Shown: positions 1 through 6,189, counted from the first letter of the stretch. The stretch: 6,189 nucleotides of DNA from Bacteroidales bacterium (GCA_003506275.1 DOBD01000099.1:1-6189), one strand, 5' to 3'. Notes: generated by a model from the letters alone, not told the origin. Program-made: numbers and translations.

Positions 1-305
1 GTCAACACAATGTGTTTGACGCTCATTTGTTTGACGGAGGCGGCCAATCGGGCGGGCTCCTGCTCATCGACCGGCAGAGGTTTGCCGGTCTTGGTGTTGC
101 AGAAGCGACAGGAACGCGTACAGATATCACCCAGAATCATGAACGTTGCTGTCCCTCTGCCCCAGCATTCAGCCTGGTTGGGACAACGGCCGCTGGTACA
201 AATGGTGTGTAACTCATGTCCGATGATGCGTCTGGTTTCCGCAAAACGATCGGTATCGCCCAACCTGATTTTCAACCAGTCGGGCTTGCGTACATGTTCG
301 TCCAT
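1..305 (-). CDS. lipA: Lipoyl synthase LipA, N-terminal part (runs off left edge)
   Basis: LipA is a cytoplasmic radical SAM enzyme that inserts two sulfur atoms into the octanoyl chain carried on lipoyl-dependent proteins (E2 subunits, GcvH), completing the lipoate cofactor. The 101 full codons visible start MDEHVRKPDWLK and contain both cysteine signatures of the family. The auxiliary-cluster motif CX4CX5C is at C36, C41 and C47, within ICTSGRCPNQAECWGRGTA. The SAM-cluster motif CX3CX2C is at C62, C66 and C69, within GDICTRSCRFCN. The TATFMILGDICTR block between them is also typical. The ATG at 305-303 fits the usual LipA N-terminus. It lies one base after the peptidase stop codon, so the gene is probably co-transcribed and perhaps translationally coupled with it. 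No Shine-Dalgarno sequence is seen, as expected in Bacteroidota. The visible part ends at VKHIVLT; the remaining barrel (about 185 residues, from the family's usual length) lies outside the window. Confidence 0.96.
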   Translation of the reverse strand, partial: MDEHVRKPDWLKIRLGDTDRFAETRRIIGHELHTICTSGRCPNQAECWGRGTATFMILGDICTRSCRFCNTKTGKPLPVDEQEPARLAASVKQMSVKHIVL

Positions 306-306
306 G

Positions 307-2484
307 TCAAAGATGCTTTACAAAAAATTCCACTTTGGTGTGAAAAAGATGCTTACGGTAAGCCTCTCCCAGAATGCTGTGATTGCTCGTGGGGTAAAAC
401 TGGCTGTCAAACCGTACACCAGCCTGAATAAGAGCCTCAGCCATATCAAGGCTTTGATTGGCCCTCACATTGTCATCGGCCAGACCGTGAACCAGGAGCA
501 AACGACCGGTCAACGAACCAGCCCTCAGCAAGGGTGAATTGGCATTGTAACCTGCCTCGTTTTCTGCCGGTGTACGCATGTACCGTTCGGTGTACACTGT
601 ATTGTAATAGCGGTAGTCGCACACGGGAGCCACCGCAATACCAGCTTTGAACGGCTGATGAGGCGATGTTAACGCCAACAAGGTGATGTACCCTCCGTAA
701 CTCCATCCCCAAATGCCTAATCTGTCTCCGTCAACAAAGGACTGTTGTTTGAGGTAACCGGCTACTGCAATCTGATCCTTTGCCTCCAGTTCTCCCAGCC
801 GACGGTAGGTGGTTCGACGAAAATCGGCACCTCGTCCTCCTGTTCCACGCCCATCCACACTGATCACGACGAATCCCTGCTCGGCCAGGTAGTATTCCCA
901 GTCAAACTTAAACTGGTCTACCACCTCCTGGGCATCAGGCCCGCTGTATTGCAACAAGATGGCAGGATAACGCTTGCCTGGTTCGACGACGGGTGGCTTA
1001 AGCACCCAGCCATTAAGAGGGGTACCATCGGCAGCAGGTACTGTGATGAAGGTTTTGCGGTTGGGAAGACAGTTTTCCAACGATTGCCTGAGGGCTGCGT
1101 TATCTGTCAAGACACGCCATTCCTTGCCTTTCAAATCGACCAGACTAACCCTCGGTGGCCGATTGAGCGCAGAGTTGGTCTTGACATACAGGCTATAGTT
1201 GCTGTTGAAAGCGGCCATCGTACTACCATCTTCAGCACCTAGTCTCGTTGTTTTTCCCTTGAGGTCAACCTGCCAAAGCGAACGTTCCATGGGGGATTCC
1301 TTGGCAGCCTGGTAGAAAAACCGGTCATTGATTGTGTCACAACCTACAAAACGGGTGACATCCCATTGACCGGTTGTCAAGGTTTTAAGGAGACTTCCGT
1401 TGGCGCTATAGAGATAAAGGTGACGATAACCGCTTTTTTCCGATAGATAGGTAAAATAACGGGTAGTAAATTGAATGGCGTCGTAAACAGGATCCACGTA
1501 GGTATCGTTCTGATCGGTCAGCGCCAAAGAAGCCACTCCCGATTTTACGTTGAGGAAATACAATTTGAAACTGTTTTGCCCCCTGTTCAGACACATGACG
1601 GCCAACTGGTTGAGCTTACGGGTAAACCGGATGCGGGGAAAATAGGTGTCCGCTTCTACTGGCAGGCTCAAAGCCCGGTTGGATCGTGTTTGCAGATGAT
1701 AGACATGCAGACTGACCGTTGAGTTTTGACCACCGGCTGAAGGATATTTGAAGGTTTGAAAGGACGGGTAATAGTCGGGGTTGTCCTTACCCGACCTGAA
1801 GGCCCCGTATAACGGAAAGGTGTAGTCTGACACCTTGGATTCGTCAAACTTGAGGTAAGCCAGGTATTGACCGTCGGGTGACCAATCATACAAACCCGTG
1901 ACGGAAAATTCCTCTTCATACACCCAATCGGCCGTACCGTTGATGCATGTATTGGGAAGTCCGTCTGTGGTAACAGCCAGCTCACTGCCAAAATCCAATC
2001 GTTTAATATACAAATTATTACCACTTGCAAAGGCAATTGAACGGCCGTCGGGTGAAAAAAGAGCATTCCGTTGTTCGGTACGTTCGGATAAAGGCTCGAT
2101 TCGATTGCGTTTTCTGTCGTATACATAGTAGCTGGTCACCCAGGAGCGACGGTAAACAGGTTGACGGGTCTCCCAAATCAACAGACGGTTTTCCTGGGGA
2201 CTGAACTGAAAACCGATCATCCGTTTCAACGTCTCTCCCTTGGCATTATTCAGGTCAATGAGGGTTTCCTTGAGGGCCCCGGTCTTGTAGTCAAATCGTT
2301 GAAGTTTACGACCGTCAGCCGATAAGGCTGCGTAACTCTGAGCATCGGCCATGGGATACATGGACGGTACATAAGCCGGCCTGTAGGCACCGGTCAGGAT
2401 GGAATCGAGGTTGAGCGGGGTGTGACCGGCCTGGATCAGACCGGTAAAAAGCATCAATAAAAAGCTTAGGGCAATACGCTTCAT
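307..2484 (-). CDS. dpp4: Dipeptidyl peptidase IV, secreted serine peptidase family S9B
   Basis: This 725-residue protein is a complete prolyl dipeptidyl peptidase, which releases X-Pro (and X-Ala) dipeptides from peptide N-termini. The N-terminus is a Sec signal peptide (Lys-Arg, then hydrophobic residues 4-17), with likely cleavage after IQA at residue 19 and no lipobox cysteine, so a soluble periplasmic location is likely. Residues of about 40-480 form the beta-propeller domain. They carry the family motif DWVYEEEF (186-193), whose paired glutamates bind the substrate amino terminus. The alpha/beta-hydrolase domain follows. It has the oxyanion tyrosine Y513 (QYSGP), VDGRGTGGRG (543-552), nucleophile S595 in GWSYGG, D670 in HGLADDNV and H702 in NHS. 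The DDN form around the catalytic aspartate resembles DPP IV more than prolyl tripeptidyl peptidase A, the main alternative. The length matches bacterial DPP IV (about 720). The start at 2484 gives an intact signal peptide and lies about 38 bp downstream of a good -7 box. The stop TGA is one base before lipA. Confidence 0.95.
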   Translation of the reverse strand: MKRIALSFLLMLFTGLIQAGHTPLNLDSILTGAYRPAYVPSMYPMADAQSYAALSADGRKLQRFDYKTGALKETLIDLNNAKGETLKRMIGFQFSPQENRLLIWETRQPVYRRSWVTSYYVYDRKRNRIEPLSERTEQRNALFSPDGRSIAFASGNNLYIKRLDFGSELAVTTDGLPNTCINGTADWVYEEEFSVTGLYDWSPDGQYLAYLKFDESKVSDYTFPLYGAFRSGKDNPDYYPSFQTFKYPSAGGQNSTVSLHVYHLQTRSNRALSLPVEADTYFPRIRFTRKLNQLAVMCLNRGQNSFKLYFLNVKSGVASLALTDQNDTYVDPVYDAIQFTTRYFTYLSEKSGYRHLYLYSANGSLLKTLTTGQWDVTRFVGCDTINDRFFYQAAKESPMERSLWQVDLKGKTTRLGAEDGSTMAAFNSNYSLYVKTNSALNRPPRVSLVDLKGKEWRVLTDNAALRQSLENCLPNRKTFITVPAADGTPLNGWVLKPPVVEPGKRYPAILLQYSGPDAQEVVDQFKFDWEYYLAEQGFVVISVDGRGTGGRGADFRRTTYRRLGELEAKDQIAVAGYLKQQSFVDGDRLGIWGWSYGGYITLLALTSPHQPFKAGIAVAPVCDYRYYNTVYTERYMRTPAENEAGYNANSPLLRAGSLTGRLLLVHGLADDNVRANQSLDMAEALIQAGVRFDSQFYPTSNHSILGEAYRKHLFHTKVEFFVKHL

Positions 2485-2503
2485 GGTTGCATGAAATTAA
2501 TGA

Positions 2504-2518
2504 CAGCCACCGTGGCTG
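2504..2518. repeat. 15-bp palindrome near the predicted peptidase transcription start
   Basis: CAGCCAC (2504-2510) and GTGGCTG (2512-2518) are perfect inverted 7-mers around one central base. The element lies just inside the minus-strand -7 box (2522-2529), so it would cover the predicted transcription start or first transcribed bases of the peptidase gene, 20 bp upstream of its ATG. It could be a repressor operator, or in RNA a small leader hairpin of 5 bp with a 5-base loop. The sequence is seen directly; the role is inference. Confidence 0.4.
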
Positions 2519-2521
2519 GTG

Positions 2522-2529
2522 CAAAAGTA
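2522..2529 (-). promoter_or_regulatory. Predicted Bacteroidota -7 promoter box for the peptidase-lipA unit
   Basis: Read on the minus strand this is TACTTTTG, an exact match to the TAnnTTTG -7 consensus of the Bacteroidota primary sigma factor. It lies 37 bases upstream of the peptidase ATG, giving a predicted leader of about 30 nt. No good -33 TTTG is found at the expected distance (around 2550), so the promoter may be weak or need an activator. It is the mirror image of the box at 2572-2579. Confidence 0.6.
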
Positions 2530-2571
2530 CGAAAAACCCAGCTAATGGTCGGTCAGACGAGGCAAAAACCG

Positions 2572-2579
2572 TACTTTTG
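2572..2579 (+). promoter_or_regulatory. Predicted Bacteroidota -7 promoter box for the radical SAM gene
   Basis: TACTTTTG matches the TAnnTTTG consensus exactly and ends 18 bases before the ATG at 2598. The predicted leader is therefore only about 10-14 nt. This box helps settle the gene start: the earlier in-frame ATG at 2487 would lie upstream of the promoter and could not be translated from this transcript. The -33 region (around 2546-2552) does not resemble TTTG. Confidence 0.6.
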
Positions 2580-2597
2580 CCCTCAAACCGTACGTCC

Positions 2598-3536
2598 ATG
2601 CAAGCCCCACCCCTTTACCGCACCTTCACCTCCTTTTTGGCCGAACACCTTGAGGTTAAGGTGCAGAAAATAGCCCTCAACGCAGGCTTTACCTGTCCCA
2701 ACAGGGATGGCAGCAAAGGAAAGGGTGGTTGTACTTACTGCAACAACCAAACCTTCAATCCTTCCTACGGCCTGACCCACCAGTCGGTGACAGAGCAAAT
2801 GAAGGACGGCATCCGGTTTTTTGCCCGGAAATACCCGACCATGAAGTACCTGGCCTACTTTCAGGCATACACCAATACATATGCGAGCGTGGATCAATGC
2901 ATCGCCTTGTATGAAGAGGCCCTGGCCGTACCTGACGTCGTTGGATTGGTCATCGGCACCAGACCTGATTGCCTGCCCGAACCGTTGCTTGACTACCTGG
3001 AAGCCCTGGCCACCCGTGTGTTCGTATTGGTAGAGTTAGGGCTGGAATCTACCCTGGACAGGACATTGACACTGATAAACCGCCAACATGACCAGGCCTG
3101 TTCGGCAGAAGCCCTCCACCGTCTGGCTGAAAGAGGATTGCTGAGCGGAGCCCACCTGATACTGGGCTTGCCGGGGGAAACCCCGGATGACATGTTGCAC
3201 CACGCCGACGTGTTGAGCGGATTGCCGCTGGACACGCTTAAACTGCACCAACTCCAGGTAATCAAGGGCACGACCCTGGCCGAGCAGGTAGCCAAGGACC
3301 CAACCCTGATCCATCGGTTTACACCGGAGACCTATGTAGACGTATTGGTTCGTTTTTTGGAACGGCTTAGACCGGACATTGCGGTGGAACGGTTTGTATC
3401 CCAGTCTCCTCCCGACCTGTTAGTCTCACCGGATTGGGGTCTGAAAAACTACGCCTTCACCCACCAGGTAGAGCAGCGTTTACTGGCCGCAGGCAGTCAT
3501 CAGGGACGCCTCTGGGTGGCCAGGCTCACTGTTTAA
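2598..3536 (+). CDS. YhcC/TIGR01212-family radical SAM protein
   Basis: This 312-residue protein belongs to the Elp3-like radical SAM family that includes E. coli YhcC (about 309 residues). The precise reaction of this family is not known to me. The [4Fe-4S] cluster motif is the family's long-spaced form CX11CX2C: C33 (FTCPNRDG), C45 and C48 (GGCTYCNN). Further family blocks are YFQAYTNTYA (87-96), VIGTRPDC (118-125), VELGLES (145-151), INRQHD (160-165), HLILGLPGET (186-195), LKLHQLQVIKGT (214-225) and a C-terminal SPDWGLKN (277-284). The ATG at 2598 is preferred to the in-frame one at 2487. The extra 37 residues would be poorly conserved-looking, would contain both promoter boxes, and would exceed the family length. 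It is a cytoplasmic enzyme with no signal peptide. It is divergent from the peptidase gene, and its 3' end overlaps the flippase gene by 11 bp. The role is unknown; an RNA- or tRNA-modifying activity by analogy to Elp3 would be speculation. Confidence 0.93.
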   Translation: MQAPPLYRTFTSFLAEHLEVKVQKIALNAGFTCPNRDGSKGKGGCTYCNNQTFNPSYGLTHQSVTEQMKDGIRFFARKYPTMKYLAYFQAYTNTYASVDQCIALYEEALAVPDVVGLVIGTRPDCLPEPLLDYLEALATRVFVLVELGLESTLDRTLTLINRQHDQACSAEALHRLAERGLLSGAHLILGLPGETPDDMLHHADVLSGLPLDTLKLHQLQVIKGTTLAEQVAKDPTLIHRFTPETYVDVLVRFLERLRPDIAVERFVSQSPPDLLVSPDWGLKNYAFTHQVEQRLLAAGSHQGRLWVARLTV

Positions 3537-4965
3537 GCTTTCCCTCTACCAGACTCCTGAGGTGGACGTATTCCCGTACTCGAAAAAGAGCGGATGCACC
3601 AACATAGACCAAAACACCCACCGGCACTCCTATGCCCAGCTTCAACCAGGCGTTGTCCACATAGAAGGTAGACAACCACACGGAGGCTCCCATCAACACG
3701 GTCAACCCCAACGCGGGCATCAGTGCCTTGATCTGTGGTGTAAGCCCCATCCCAACCAATTTATGCGTGTACAGCGTTATGATGCGGATATCGGCAAAGG
3801 CATACAGGATAAGGCCGTAACACATCACCTTGATGCCGAAGGGCACGGTAGCCGCCAGAATCAGAAAGGCCACCCCCTTTTTGTACAGCTCAGCCTTGAA
3901 AAAAAGGTCTGACCGCCCCTTGGCATTGATGACAGCCCCATTGAGTTTCATGATGGCATCCCACATATAGGCAACGCACAGGATTTGCAGGTAAGGTACG
4001 GCAGGCAACCACTTGGCCTTGAGCAGGAGCAAGACCAGGGGCTCGGCCAGGACACAAAACCCGACCATAATGGGGAAGATGACAAAACAGGAAAGGCGCA
4101 GGTACTGGAGAAAATGAGCCACCATAGCATCCCTGTCATCCTGCAATCGGCATTGGACGGGATAAACCACCCTGTAAATCACGTTGGACAGGTTGGAGGA
4201 TGGAAACATAGCCAATACCGATGAACGGTTGTAATAACCTAGATCCTTGGGGGCAAACAAACGACCGATGACCAGGGAATACAAATTCACATAGAGGGTA
4301 TGCAAGAGCGAAGACATCAACAACTTGGATCCGAACGAAAAGAGTGATTTGAACGCCGTCCGGGAAAAAGCCAGGCTGGGTTTCCATCCGGAAATAATCC
4401 AGAGCAAACCATTGTACAAGAGATTGTATGTCAGGGTTTGTGTCACCAGGGCCCAGACACCATACCCCTTGTACGCCATCCATATACCCACGATACCACT
4501 TAACGTTACGCCGACCAGGGTAGCCACGGCAATCTTCTTAAAATCCAGGGAGATGGTCAATTTGGCCAGTTGCACCGCTCCCATGGCGTTGATCAGCAGG
4601 GTAAGTCCGGCCACACGGGTGACCATCACCAACGCCGGCTGTCGGTAAAAGGAAGCGATAGCCGGTGCGGCCAGAAAAAGCACCAGATAACAGGCCAGGG
4701 CTACGGCGCCATTGAACAAAAAGACAGTAGAAAAATCAACCTCCGTGCGCTCTTTCTTCTGCACCAAGGCCGATCCAAAACCACTATCCACAAAAGTTTG
4801 CGCAATGGCCATGAAAACCATGAGCATGGCGATCAGACCGTAATCGGCTGGCAGGACCAAACGAGCAATGACCAGACTCATCAGGAACTGGATGCCTTGA
4901 CCGGCAAAACGATCAATAACGCTCCAAACCAATCCTTTGGCCGTCTGTTTATTAACAGTATCCAT
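3526..4965 (-). CDS. WzxC-like polysaccharide flippase (MOP superfamily)
   Basis: This 479-residue membrane protein is predicted to flip undecaprenyl-linked oligosaccharide units across the inner membrane for O-antigen, capsule or exopolysaccharide assembly. It starts with the usual short cytoplasmic segment (NKQTAKGLVWSVIDRFAGQG, residues 5-24). The family block around 60-82 follows (DSGFGSALVQKKE, then EVDFSTVF), typical of WzxC/TuaB-like proteins. About twelve to fourteen hydrophobic segments follow, the clearest near 43-59, 82-106, 146-164, 169-190, 211-235, 290-315, 412-432 and 441-461. The length agrees with E. coli WzxC (about 490). The ATG at 4965 lies 5 bases after the stop of the upstream amidotransferase gene, so the two form an operon. 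A GAGG stretch about 10 nt upstream of the ATG resembles a ribosome binding site but falls in the last codons of that gene. The 3' end overlaps the convergent radical SAM gene. The cargo cannot be deduced from sequence. Confidence 0.92.
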   Translation of the reverse strand: MDTVNKQTAKGLVWSVIDRFAGQGIQFLMSLVIARLVLPADYGLIAMLMVFMAIAQTFVDSGFGSALVQKKERTEVDFSTVFLFNGAVALACYLVLFLAAPAIASFYRQPALVMVTRVAGLTLLINAMGAVQLAKLTISLDFKKIAVATLVGVTLSGIVGIWMAYKGYGVWALVTQTLTYNLLYNGLLWIISGWKPSLAFSRTAFKSLFSFGSKLLMSSLLHTLYVNLYSLVIGRLFAPKDLGYYNRSSVLAMFPSSNLSNVIYRVVYPVQCRLQDDRDAMVAHFLQYLRLSCFVIFPIMVGFCVLAEPLVLLLLKAKWLPAVPYLQILCVAYMWDAIMKLNGAVINAKGRSDLFFKAELYKKGVAFLILAATVPFGIKVMCYGLILYAFADIRIITLYTHKLVGMGLTPQIKALMPALGLTVLMGASVWLSTFYVDNAWLKLGIGVPVGVLVYVGASALFRVREYVHLRSLVEGKLKQ

Positions 4966-4969
4966 ACTG
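4956..4969 (-). repeat. Short inverted repeat around the flippase start codon
   Basis: CAGTAT (4956-4961) and ATACTG (4964-4969) are perfect inverted 6-mers with a 2-base spacer. In the minus-strand mRNA this could form a 5-bp stem with a UGGA loop that holds the flippase start codon (4965-4963). An 8-bp palindrome CTGATCAG (4967-4974) adjoins and overlaps it and covers the upstream stop codon. Such a hairpin could make flippase translation depend on ribosomes finishing the upstream gene. The effect is inference and the stem is short. Confidence 0.3.
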
Positions 4970-4970
4970 A

Positions 4971-6189
4971 TCAGCCTCTTTCAACATACTGGCGCCACCA
5001 CAAAGCCAGCGTATACAGGTTAAACAATTGGATGGCTCTGTTCTGCCGGTACCAAAACCATCCTTGATGGATCGCTGCTTCCCTGTCGTACCGGTTCAGG
5101 AAGCGCTCTACGGCAGCACGGTTAAGAAAATCGCCACAGACCTTCGAGTCAAGAATGGTCGATCGCACCGTTTGGCGGAAAGATGGATCAGCGAAAAAGA
5201 GTGGCATCGGGGCAAAGCCGCCTTGCTTCTTACGGTTGGTGATGGCTTCGGGCAGTAGGGGCTTGTAAACGCGTTTGAGGGCATATTTCGACACATTCCT
5301 CCCCCTGGCCATCGCCAATAACCCCTCTCCCTTCCACCGCAACGATACGGGCATGGCGTCGATCAAGGCTTGCATGTCAAGGTCCATATAAGGAAAGGTC
5401 AGGTTGTGTCCAAAGTAGTCAGCCAACTTGGAGGCCTTGAAAAGAATCACCTGGTTGATGGTCTTATCGCTGTCGGCCATCCTGGCGTGTTGCAGAAAAG
5501 CGGCTTCAAACGAGGACGTATCTTGTCGGTTGTTGGACCAACCTTTGACCCAAGTGGGGTTATGTACCAGTTCCGTCAGTCGTTCCGGCGGAAAACCAAA
5601 CGAATCACCCTCCAGAACGTGAAGGATTTTATCGGTGTGGAATTTTACTTTGTAGGGGTAGCCGTTTCGGTCAAACAGGGCTCCGGCTAACAGTCGATTG
5701 GTCAGTTTCAGTGCCGGTCGTAGTCCACAGCGCTTGATCAACAGAGAAAGCGCGATTTCACGACCGGTGGTGCCAAACAACTGGTCGTTGCCATCTCCAC
5801 CCAACAAGACATCCTGAGGATGTTCGGCCGCCAACTTCATCACCGCATAATTAACCATCAGCCCTCCTTCCACGAAGGGATCGCCCAGTTGACGGATGAT
5901 GTCGGGTAACGCCTCTACTTCATGCCCGTCTATCTCATAGGTGTGATGCACCGTGCCATATGTTTCGGATAGGATCTTGGCCAACGGCAGTTCAGACCAG
6001 GTATCGCCCTTGAATCCAATGGAAAAGGAATGTATGTCTCCGTTGTATACCGCTCTGAGAGCAGCCAGGTTAGATCCCGAATCGTACCCTCCGCTCAAAA
6101 GAATTCCCACGTGGTTGTGACCGTCCAGGCGACGCAGGATGGACTCACGATGCAGGCGTCCATAGGCATCCAGCATGAGTCCATCCTGC
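4971..6189 (-). CDS. Asparagine-synthase-like amidotransferase, C-terminal synthetase domain (5' end off right edge)
   Basis: The visible reading frame (about 405 residues, open to the window edge) is the ATP-dependent synthetase domain of class II asparagine synthases (PF00733), which adenylates a carboxylate and amidates it with ammonia. Residue numbers count from the in-frame Met at 6176. The PPi-loop is SGGYDS (28-33), in ILLSGGYDSGSNLAAL. The second family motif is GGDGNDQLFG (126-135). Later blocks are FPYMDLDM (261-268), KYALKRVYKPLLPEAI (297-312) and NRKKQGGFAPMP (314-325). Against AsnB (SGEGxDExFGG), the second motif has Asp for the catalytic-region Glu and Gln for the second acidic residue. 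The first change is common in GDGGDELFGG-type homologues; the second is less usual. The frame continues upstream of Met6176 without a stop, so that Met is probably internal. The N-terminal glutaminase domain, if present, lies outside the window. The neighbouring flippase suggests a role in amidating a polysaccharide sugar acid, but plain asparagine synthesis is not excluded. Confidence 0.9.
   Translation of the reverse strand, partial: QDGLMLDAYGRLHRESILRRLDGHNHVGILLSGGYDSGSNLAALRAVYNGDIHSFSIGFKGDTWSELPLAKILSETYGTVHHTYEIDGHEVEALPDIIRQLGDPFVEGGLMVNYAVMKLAAEHPQDVLLGGDGNDQLFGTTGREIALSLLIKRCGLRPALKLTNRLLAGALFDRNGYPYKVKFHTDKILHVLEGDSFGFPPERLTELVHNPTWVKGWSNNRQDTSSFEAAFLQHARMADSDKTINQVILFKASKLADYFGHNLTFPYMDLDMQALIDAMPVSLRWKGEGLLAMARGRNVSKYALKRVYKPLLPEAITNRKKQGGFAPMPLFFADPSFRQTVRSTILDSKVCGDFLNRAAVERFLNRYDREAAIHQGWFWYRQNRAIQLFNLYTLALWWRQYVERG
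6134..6189. repeat. Perfect 14-bp inverted repeat at the right edge
   Basis: GCAGGATGGACTCA (6134-6147) is repeated in exact reverse complement at 6176-6189, separated by 28 bases and ending on the last base of the window. Both arms lie in the amidotransferase reading frame: the inner arm encodes part of RESILRR, the outer arm the residues just before Met6176. It may extend beyond the edge. It could be a chance palindrome, a recombination or hairpin element, or a fold-back artefact at a contig end. Confidence 0.55.

Noticed and set aside
1..20. Imperfect palindrome at the left edge (GTCAA-CACA-A-TGTG-T-TTGAC)
   Set aside because: It encodes VKHIVLT, which fits the LipA family well, so it is explained by coding sequence. 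It has a one-base bulge and is short.
10..537. Open plus-strand frame of 175 codons antisense to lipA and the peptidase 3' end
   Set aside because: The opposite strand encodes the LipA cysteine motifs and the catalytic Asp and His of the peptidase; the plus-strand product has no family resemblance.
745..1242. Open plus-strand frame of 165 codons antisense to the peptidase gene
   Set aside because: The translation resembles no known family and is cysteine- and low-complexity-biased. The minus-strand frame has all catalytic motifs of DPP IV, so this is a shadow frame.
2487..2597. Upstream in-frame extension (37 residues) of the radical SAM protein
   Set aside because: It would include both promoter boxes and would exceed the family length, and its residues do not look like a conserved domain or signal peptide.
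3537..3600. Possible terminator for the radical SAM gene
   Set aside because: Only a HindIII-like AAGCTT palindrome and short unmatched stretches are present; no stem followed by a T-run is visible.
4570..5067. Open plus-strand frame of 165 codons across the flippase-amidotransferase junction
   Set aside because: It is antisense to two well-supported genes, has a Gln/His-rich translation without recognisable motifs, and has no promoter box before it.

Overview
The window looks like a piece of a Bacteroidota chromosome, most likely order Bacteroidales. The clues are two TAnnTTTG-type -7 promoter boxes, AT-rich leaders without a clear Shine-Dalgarno sequence, a secreted family S9 dipeptidyl peptidase IV of the bacteroidal type, and a lipoyl synthase whose N-terminus resembles Bacteroidales LipA. 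Base composition is close to half G+C. Genus cannot be fixed by eye.

Layout. Positions 1-2484 (minus strand) hold a two-gene unit: a complete exported dipeptidyl peptidase IV (307-2484), followed after one base by the first 101 codons of lipoyl synthase lipA, which runs off the left edge. Positions 2485-2597 are a compact divergent promoter region with two mirror-image -7 boxes and a small palindrome. Positions 2598-3536 (plus strand) encode a YhcC/TIGR01212-type radical SAM protein. It ends tail to tail with, and overlaps by 11 bp, a minus-strand pair: a WzxC-like polysaccharide flippase (3526-4965) and, upstream of it, the C-terminal synthetase domain of an asparagine-synthase-like amidotransferase (4971-6189), which runs off the right edge. 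Coding density is very high and there is no gene-free stretch above about 115 bp.

How the genes fit together. The peptidase and LipA are housekeeping or nutritional functions: periplasmic release of X-Pro/X-Ala dipeptides, and lipoate cofactor synthesis. The flippase and amidotransferase look like the end of a surface-polysaccharide (O-antigen, capsule or exopolysaccharide) cluster that continues to the right. In such clusters asparagine-synthase homologues can amidate a sugar acid or other carboxylate, and Wzx moves the lipid-linked repeat unit across the inner membrane. The radical SAM protein lies between the two groups and has no evident link to either.

I see no CRISPR array, RNA gene, insertion sequence or clear new multi-gene system. 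The points most worth a second look are the mirror-image divergent promoters, the atypical second motif of the amidotransferase together with its polysaccharide context, and a perfect 14-bp inverted repeat that ends exactly at the right edge of the window.
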